Source: Burkholderiaceae bacterium
Lineage (GTDB): Bacteria > Pseudomonadota > Gammaproteobacteria > Burkholderiales > Burkholderiaceae_C
NCBI GenBank assembly: GCA_017856435.1
Contig: JAFMFB010000003.1
Location: forward strand, 1 to 64,000
DNA: 64,000 nucleotides
Reading direction: 5' to 3'
Shown: positions 58,378 through 64,000 of the stretch, piece after piece
Layout of the letters: each line of letters begins with the position of its first letter
Position numbering within the stretch: the stretch's first letter is position 1
Made by a program: the position numbers and the translations under genes
The notes under the pieces: model-generated
Database searches by the model: none
What the model was told of the DNA's origin: nothing
Seen by the model: only the letters and a program-made list of their open reading frames with translations

Positions 58378-61300
58378 TTATTTGGCCGTTGCCGCTTCCT
58401 TTTTGGGGGTTCGCTTGGCATTCTTGGCGCTGATTTCACCCAAGGCACGCTTGTACTCATTGGGAAAGACCTTGACGAACTTGGTCCTGACCTGTGCCCA
58501 GTTGTCCAGCAAATCGCGCGCACGTTTGCTTCCAGTCCAGCGGTTGTGATCTTCCAGCAACTTTTTCAACTGCACTTCATCGGCCTGACCACGGTGCCAG
58601 ACGGCTCGGTCCACCTGCGCCTCCTGCTCGCTGGCTGGCAGCACCTTTTCAAGAGACACCATGGCGGTGTTGCAACGCTCGGCAAAGCGGCCGTCTTCGT
58701 CATAAACATAGGCAATGCCACCGCTCATGCCGGCCGCAAAATTTCGTCCGGTCTTGCCCAATACCGCCACCGTGCCGCCCGTCATATATTCGCATCCATG
58801 GTCTCCGGTTCCTTCAACCACAGTGGTGGCACCCGACAAGCGCACGGCAAACCGCTCACCGGCCACCCCGCCAAAGAAGGCCTCACCAGTGGTGGCGCCA
58901 AACATCACGGTGTTGCCCACAATGATGTTGTTGGTGGAAATGCCACGGAAATCGATGCTGGGTCGCACTACCACTCGGCCTCCGGACAGCCCCTTGCCGG
59001 TATAGTCATTGGCATCACCAATCAGGTACAAGGTAATGCCCTTGGCCAGAAAGGCACCAAAGGACTGACCGCCAGTGCCTTCGAGCTGGATTCGTATCGT
59101 GTCATCGGGCAAGCCTTCGGGATGCAGCTTGGTCAATGCGCCTGACAACATCGCGCCCACCGAGCGGTTGACGTTGCGGGCAGCCTCCATGAAATGAACC
59201 TTCTCGCCCTTTTCCAGCGCAGCCCTGGATTTTTGGATCAGCACCTGATCCAGGGCCTTGTCCAGCCCATGATCCTGTTCTGCCACATGCAGGCGGGGCA
59301 CATCGGCCGGAACGATCGGCTGGGCCAAAAGACGTGAAAAATCTAGGCCGCTGGACTTCCAGTGCTCGATGCCCTGGCGCATATCCAATAAATCCATACG
59401 CCCGATCATCTGGTCAAACTTGCGGATGCCCAGCTGCGCCATGATCTGTCGAACCTCCTCAGCGATAAAGAAGAAGTAATTGACCACGTGCTCCGGTTTG
59501 CCGGAAAACTTCTTACGCAGCAGCGGGTCTTGCGTCGCCACACCCACCGGACAGGTGTTGAGATGACACTTGCGCATCATGATGCAACCCTCCACCACCA
59601 GCGGAGCCGTTGCGAAACCGAATTCGTCAGCGCCCAGCAGGGCACCGATGGCAACATCGCGGCCAGTCTTGATCTGACCATCCACCTGTACGCGGATACG
59701 ACCACGCAGGCGGTTGAGGACCAGGGTCTGTTGGGTCTCGGCCAAGCCGATTTCCCAGGGGCTGCCCGCATGTTTGATCGAAGACCAGGGCGAGGCACCG
59801 GTGCCGCCATCATGGCCGGCAATCACGAGGTGGTCGCTCTTGCATTTGGCTACGCCGGCGGCAATCGTGCCTACGCCAATTTCACTGACCAACTTGACGC
59901 TGACACTGGCATGGGGTGCAACATTCTTCAGATCATGGATCAGCTGGGCCAGGTCCTCAATGGAGTAGATGTCATGGTGTGGCGGCGGAGAAATCAGCCC
60001 GACGCCCGGTACCGAATGACGCAATTTGCCGATGTAGTCAGACACCTTGCCGCCAGGCAGTTGTCCCCCTTCGCCGGGCTTGGCACCCTGGGCCATCTTG
60101 ATCTGGATCTGGTCTGAACTGACCAGGTAGTCGGCTGTTACGCCAAACCGGCCTGAGGCCACCTGCTTGATCTTTGATCTGAGTGAGTCGCCATCCTGCA
60201 AGGGGATGTCAACCTCAACTTGCTCATCGCCAATCACGCTCTTGAGCGACTCGCCCTTTTTGATGACGATGCCTTTGAGTTCATTGCGGTAACGCGCCGG
60301 GTCTTCCCCGCCTTCGCCGGTATTGCTTTTACCGCCAATCCGGTTCATCGCAATGGCCAGGGTGGCATGCGCTTCGGTTGAAATTGACCCCAGGGACATG
60401 GCACCGGTTGCAAAGCGTTTGACAATTTCACTGGCGGGTTCCACCTCATCGATGGAGATGGCTTTGCTGGGATCAACCTTGAATTCGAAGAGGCCGCGTA
60501 GTGTCATCTGACGCTGGCTTTGATCATTGATGATCTGAGCGTATTCCTTGTAGGTGCTGAAATTGTTGGCACGCGTGCTGTGTTGCAGTTTGGCAATTGC
60601 GTCGGGTGTCCACATGTGTTCTTCACCACGCGTGCGCCAGGCATATTCACCACCCGCATCCAGCATGTTGGCCAGAACCGGGTCCTGGCCGAAGGCTGCC
60701 TTGTGCATGCGAATGGCTTCTTCGGCAATTTCGAAAACGCCAATGCCCTCGACCCGGCTGGGTGTGCCTGTGAAGTACTTGCTGACGGTCTCGCTATTGA
60801 TTCCAATTGCCTCAAATAGTTGGGCGCCACAATAGCTCATGTAGGTGCTAACACCCATTTTGGACATGATCTTTGAGAGCCCCTTGCCGACCGCCTTGAT
60901 GTAGTTGTAGATGGCCTTGTCGGCGCCAAGGTTGCCCGGCAGGTTTTTGTGCAAAGCCTCCAGGGTTTCAAGTGCGAGGTAAGGGTGCACCGCTTCGGCA
61001 CCGTAGCCGGCCAGTACGGCAAAGTGATGAACTTCGCGCGCCGTTCCGGTCTCCACCACCAGACCAGCCGTGGTCCTAAGTCCTTCTCGGACCAGGTGCT
61101 GATGGATGGCTGACAGCGCCAGCAAGGCTGGAATGGCCACTTGACCCGCTGCGATCGAACGGTCGCTGATGATCAGGATGTTGTGATTGCCCTTGATGGC
61201 ATCTACAGCCTCGGCGCACAAGGAAGCCAGTTTGGCCTCAACGCCCTCATGACCCCAGGCCAGCGGATAGGTAATGTCCAGGGTATAGCTGCGAAATTTT

Positions 61301-63132
61301 CCCTGCGTGGTGGCCGCAATATTGCGCAGCTTGGCCATGTCCGTGAAGTCCAGGATAGGCTGGCTGACTTCGAGTCGCATCGGTGGATTCACCTGGTTGA
61401 TATCCAACAGGTTTGGCTTGGGTCCGATAAACGACACCAGGGACATGACGATGGCTTCGCGGATCGGATCAATCGGCGGATTGGTCACCTGTGCAAACAA
61501 CTGCTTGAAGTAGTTGTAGAGCGGCTTATTCTTGTCTGACAGGACAGCCAAGGGGCTGTCGTTGCCCATCGATCCAATTCCTTCCTCCCCATTGGCTGCC
61601 ATGGGCGCCATCAGGAACTTGAGGTCTTCCTGCGTCATGCCAAACGCCTGTTGACGATCCAGCAGACTTTGCGATACATGTTCGAGGGCCGCCGAGGAAG
61701 ACTCCTCAACCTGAGTCTTGCTGGTCGCCTCCCCTTCACCCGCTATGGGCTGGATCACATCATCAAGTCGGATTCGCAGGTTTTCGATCCACTGTTTATA
61801 GGGCTTGCTGTTGGCAAGGCTGGCTTTGAGTTCTTCGTCATCGATCATTCGTCCCTGCTCAAGATCGATCAGGAACATCTTGCCAGGCTGCAGGCGCCAC
61901 TTGCGTACGATCTTGTTTTCAGGGACGGGCAGCACCCCAGACTCCGAACCCATGATCACCAAATCATCGTCTGTAATGCAGTAACGCGATGGCCTCAGTC
62001 CATTGCGATCGAGGGTCGCTCCGATCTGCCGGCCGTCGGTGAAGACAATCGACGCGGGACCATCCCATGGTTCAAGCATGGCGGCGTGGTACTCGTAAAA
62101 GGCTCTGCGCCGTTCGTCCATGGTTGTATGCTGCTCCCATGGCTCGGGAATCATCATCATGACGGCCTGGCTGATCGGATAACCTGCCATGGTCAACAAT
62201 TCCAGGCAGTTGTCGAATGTGGCTGTATCAGATTGGTCGGCAAAACTGATCGGGTAGAGTTTCTTCAGGTCAGGTCCGAGCACCGGGGAAGACATCACCC
62301 CCTCGCGGGCCTTCATCCAGTTGTAGTTGCCCTTGACCGTATTGATTTCTCCGTTGTGCGCAACATAACGGTAGGGATGGGCCAGCGGCCACTCTGGGAA
62401 AGTATTGGTCGAAAAGCGCTGATGGACCAGTCCCAGCGCTGAAATGCAGCGCTTGTCCTGAAGATCCAGGTAATAGGTACCCACCTGATCGGCCAGCAGC
62501 AGTCCCTTGTAGATGACCGTGCGGCTCGACATGCTAGGCACATAGTATTCCTTGCTGTGCTTTAGCTTAAGACCCTGAATCGATGCGCTGGCTGTCTTGC
62601 GGATGACAAAGAGCTTGCGCTCAAGGGCGTCCTGCACAATGACATCGTTGCCACGCCCGATAAAGACTTGCCTGAGCACTGGTTCTTTTTCACGTACCGT
62701 GGGTGACATGGGCATGTCGCGGTTGATCGGAACATCGCGCCAACCGAGCAAGACTTGCCCCTCGGTTTTGATGGCCCGCTCCATCTCTTGCTCACACGCC
62801 AGTCTTGAGGCATGCTCTTTTGGCAGGAAAATCATCCCGACGCCGTATTCACCAGGTGGCGGCAACTCCACACCCTGTTTGGCCATCTCTTCCCGATAAA
62901 GCCCATCAGGAATTTGAATCAGGATGCCGGCACCATCGCCCATCAGCTTGTCGGCGCCCACCGCACCCCGATGGTCGAGGTTTTCCAGAATTTTCAGCGC
63001 GCCGCTGACAATTTCGTGGGTCTTGGTGCCTTTGATGTGGGCAACAAAGCCAACCCCACAAGCATCATGCTCATTGTGGTTGGCATAAAGACCATTGTTT
63101 TGCAGATAGGAAATTTCGGCAGCCGTCGTCAT
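58378..63132 (-). CDS. gltB: Glutamate synthase large subunit
   Basis: A 1584-residue enzyme that makes two glutamates from glutamine and 2-oxoglutarate. The class II amidotransferase domain begins after a 24-residue propeptide: [16 protein letters not shown] with Cys25 as the mature N-terminus. The FMN-binding synthase domain has [16 protein letters not shown] and [19 protein letters not shown]. The 3Fe-4S site is [19 protein letters not shown], and the C-terminal beta-helix domain has the repeated GG-rich turns. A good AGGAG precedes the start. It is the first gene of the long minus-strand run. Confidence 0.98.
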   Translation of the reverse strand: MTTAAEISYLQNNGLYANHNEHDACGVGFVAHIKGTKTHEIVSGALKILENLDHRGAVGADKLMGDGAGILIQIPDGLYREEMAKQGVELPPPGEYGVGMIFLPKEHASRLACEQEMERAIKTEGQVLLGWRDVPINRDMPMSPTVREKEPVLRQVFIGRGNDVIVQDALERKLFVIRKTASASIQGLKLKHSKEYYVPSMSSRTVIYKGLLLADQVGTYYLDLQDKRCISALGLVHQRFSTNTFPEWPLAHPYRYVAHNGEINTVKGNYNWMKAREGVMSSPVLGPDLKKLYPISFADQSDTATFDNCLELLTMAGYPISQAVMMMIPEPWEQHTTMDERRRAFYEYHAAMLEPWDGPASIVFTDGRQIGATLDRNGLRPSRYCITDDDLVIMGSESGVLPVPENKIVRKWRLQPGKMFLIDLEQGRMIDDEELKASLANSKPYKQWIENLRIRLDDVIQPIAGEGEATSKTQVEESSSAALEHVSQSLLDRQQAFGMTQEDLKFLMAPMAANGEEGIGSMGNDSPLAVLSDKNKPLYNYFKQLFAQVTNPPIDPIREAIVMSLVSFIGPKPNLLDINQVNPPMRLEVSQPILDFTDMAKLRNIAATTQGKFRSYTLDITYPLAWGHEGVEAKLASLCAEAVDAIKGNHNILIISDRSIAAGQVAIPALLALSAIHQHLVREGLRTTAGLVVETGTAREVHHFAVLAGYGAEAVHPYLALETLEALHKNLPGNLGADKAIYNYIKAVGKGLSKIMSKMGVSTYMSYCGAQLFEAIGINSETVSKYFTGTPSRVEGIGVFEIAEEAIRMHKAAFGQDPVLANMLDAGGEYAWRTRGEEHMWTPDAIAKLQHSTRANNFSTYKEYAQIINDQSQRQMTLRGLFEFKVDPSKAISIDEVEPASEIVKRFATGAMSLGSISTEAHATLAIAMNRIGGKSNTGEGGEDPARYRNELKGIVIKKGESLKSVIGDEQVEVDIPLQDGDSLRSKIKQVASGRFGVTADYLVSSDQIQIKMAQGAKPGEGGQLPGGKVSDYIGKLRHSVPGVGLISPPPHHDIYSIEDLAQLIHDLKNVAPHASVSVKLVSEIGVGTIAAGVAKCKSDHLVIAGHDGGTGASPWSSIKHAGSPWEIGLAETQQTLVLNRLRGRIRVQVDGQIKTGRDVAIGALLGADEFGFATAPLVVEGCIMMRKCHLNTCPVGVATQDPLLRKKFSGKPEHVVNYFFFIAEEVRQIMAQLGIRKFDQMIGRMDLLDMRQGIEHWKSSGLDFSRLLAQPIVPADVPRLHVAEQDHGLDKALDQVLIQKSRAALEKGEKVHFMEAARNVNRSVGAMLSGALTKLHPEGLPDDTIRIQLEGTGGQSFGAFLAKGITLYLIGDANDYTGKGLSGGRVVVRPSIDFRGISTNNIIVGNTVMFGATTGEAFFGGVAGERFAVRLSGATTVVEGTGDHGCEYMTGGTVAVLGKTGRNFAAGMSGGIAYVYDEDGRFAERCNTAMVSLEKVLPASEQEAQVDRAVWHRGQADEVQLKKLLEDHNRWTGSKRARDLLDNWAQVRTKFVKVFPNEYKRALGEISAKNAKRTPKKEAATAK

Positions 63133-63201
63133 GGCCTGCTCCTAGGTTTAAGAGGGGGGAGGCAAGCATAGTCGATCGCCCCAGAACTGCCAAGCAAAAT
63201 A

Positions 63202-63264
63202 AATTGGGGTCAGATTCTAATTTTATTAAAATCAAACCAAATTGAATTTAATTAGGGACAGATT
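63202..63264 (-). repeat. Two copies of a 15-bp motif near the RAYT gene
   Basis: AATTGGGGTCAGATT at 63202-63216 and AATTAGGGACAGATT at 63250-63264 are direct copies with two mismatches, 48 bp apart, in an AT-rich stretch between gltB and the transposase gene. Similar GGGGTCAG/GGGACAG motifs are recalled near IS200-like REP-associated transposases, so this may be the element's recognition repeat. Confidence 0.55.
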
Positions 63265-63303
63265 AAAAAAGATTAACTTTGGCCGTCATCAAGCCGCATA
63301 GGA

Positions 63304-64000
63304 CTAGCTCGGTTGCTTCTGTGAGGTTTTGGGCCGACCAGGTGGCAAGGGGTTGACCCGTCGTTGCGTCAGTCCCTGGAGCTCACGTATAAACTTTGGA
63401 TCTCCCAAGGCCCAGCCGTGAAGCACCGATTCCGTCAATCTGGCCTGCTGATTGGCACTGAGTCCGCCGTTGACCAACTGCTTGTAGGCCACTTCACGGG
63501 CAAAGGGTGTATTGCCCATCGACCAATAGAGAGAGGGTGGCGTGATCAGTCGGTCGTGGCTCAAACCGGCGTAGTGTCCATAACTCGACCAGATGAAACC
63601 CTGGGCATGTTCAACCAGCCCGGCGCGCACCGGATTGAGATCGATGTAGGCCATACATTTCAGCAGGTAGGCCTCACTGTCGATCAGGTTGGATCTGTAG
63701 CGTCCCTCCCAGAGAGTTCCGCTACGCACATGACGGTTGTTGAAATAACGGACATAGCGCCTTCCCACGGACTGCATGAACTTGGGCAGGGAATCATTTT
63801 GCTGTGGCGTCACCAGAAGATGAAAATGATTGTCCATCAGGACATAAGCATGGACCGCCACCTGGCTGGCTAGCGAGTACTCATGCAAAAGTGCGAGCAT
63901 AAAGCGTCGATCAGCCTCGTCCAGAAAAATCTGCTGCCGGTTGTTCCCCCTCTGTATGACATGGTGCGGGTAATCGGCAACTGTAAGTCTGGGCAGGCGA
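63304..64000 (-). CDS. IS200-like / REP-associated tyrosine transposase (RAYT), 5' end outside the window
   Basis: A Y1 transposase of which about 232 residues are visible. The start lies beyond the right edge: upstream of the Met at 63900 the frame continues as RLPRLTVADYPHHVIQRGNN, which is the usual N-terminus of this family. YVLMDNHFHLLVTP is the HUH metal-binding motif, and YIDLNPVRAGLVEHAQGFIWSSYGHY covers the likely catalytic Tyr and downstream signature. No second IS gene is visible. RAYT genes mobilise or maintain short repeats rather than full IS elements. Confidence 0.88.
   Translation of the reverse strand, partial: RLPRLTVADYPHHVIQRGNNRQQIFLDEADRRFMLALLHEYSLASQVAVHAYVLMDNHFHLLVTPQQNDSLPKFMQSVGRRYVRYFNNRHVRSGTLWEGRYRSNLIDSEAYLLKCMAYIDLNPVRAGLVEHAQGFIWSSYGHYAGLSHDRLITPPSLYWSMGNTPFAREVAYKQLVNGGLSANQQARLTESVLHGWALGDPKFIRELQGLTQRRVNPLPPGRPKTSQKQPS

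Overview
The window reads as a chromosomal core segment of a betaproteobacterium of the order Burkholderiales, most likely the Comamonadaceae side (inferred from gene order and protein similarity to remembered families; no search was run). Pointers are an S-adenosylhomocysteine riboswitch ahead of ahcY, an orphan Bug-type solute receptor, a short-form HisG, the mlaFEDACB order with mlaA inside the operon, petABC followed by sspAB, and the long chain gltBD - mla - murA - his - tat. About 70 protein genes and two tRNAs are present and coding density is high. No CRISPR array, rRNA operon, prophage or integron is visible. The only mobile-type gene is an IS200-like (RAYT-type) transposase cut by the right edge.

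Layout. 1-2081: start of rplM (minus), rlmJ and a DMT permease. 2110-5722: the methyl-cycle operon ahcY-tlyA-metF on the minus strand, preceded by a promoter and an SAH riboswitch. 5831-8693: an orphan Bug receptor and prfC. 8874-16463: a lytic transglycosylase with proS, rppH, proB, and rplU-rpmA-obgE, then ispB and a small hypothetical gene. 16464-20516: an AT-rich, poorly coding stretch with tRNA-Pro, then a three-gene envelope cluster (TPR plus NTF2-like protein, NTF2-like protein, L,D-transpeptidase) closed by a strong terminator. 20630-24307: pilC-pilD-coaE-zapD-yacG, with no pilB in front. 24327-30863 (minus): M23 peptidase, secA, argJ, a DUF815 ATPase and mutT, facing a divergent dciA-like gene. 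31224-35371 (minus): tRNA-Thr, sspB, sspA and the cytochrome bc1 genes petABC. 35540-39352: mscL, a pdxA-nif3-Cys-rich protein operon, and a membrane-anchored HtrA-type protease.

39379-63132 holds 29 consecutive minus-strand genes, many joined by ATGA or TAATG overlaps: gltB, gltD, mlaF, mlaE, mlaD, mlaA, mlaC, mlaB, an ABC-2 exporter pair, ibaG, murA, hisG, hisD, hisC, hisB, hisH, hisA, a hexose-6-phosphate mutarotase, hisF, hisI, hisE, a DUF4870-like membrane protein, a HIT hydrolase, tatA, tatB and tatC. The run links glutamate supply, outer-membrane lipid asymmetry, peptidoglycan precursor synthesis, histidine synthesis and Tat export (PetA, the Rieske protein encoded nearby, is a typical Tat substrate).

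Points most worth a second look are the SAH riboswitch with a visible competing hairpin, the L,D-transpeptidase cluster with paralogous NTF2-like domains sitting where pilB might be expected, a long acidic insertion in the TlyA-family methyltransferase, a mutarotase embedded in the his operon, a perfect 24-bp palindrome directly upstream of mlaF, and a repeated 15-bp motif next to the RAYT-type gene.
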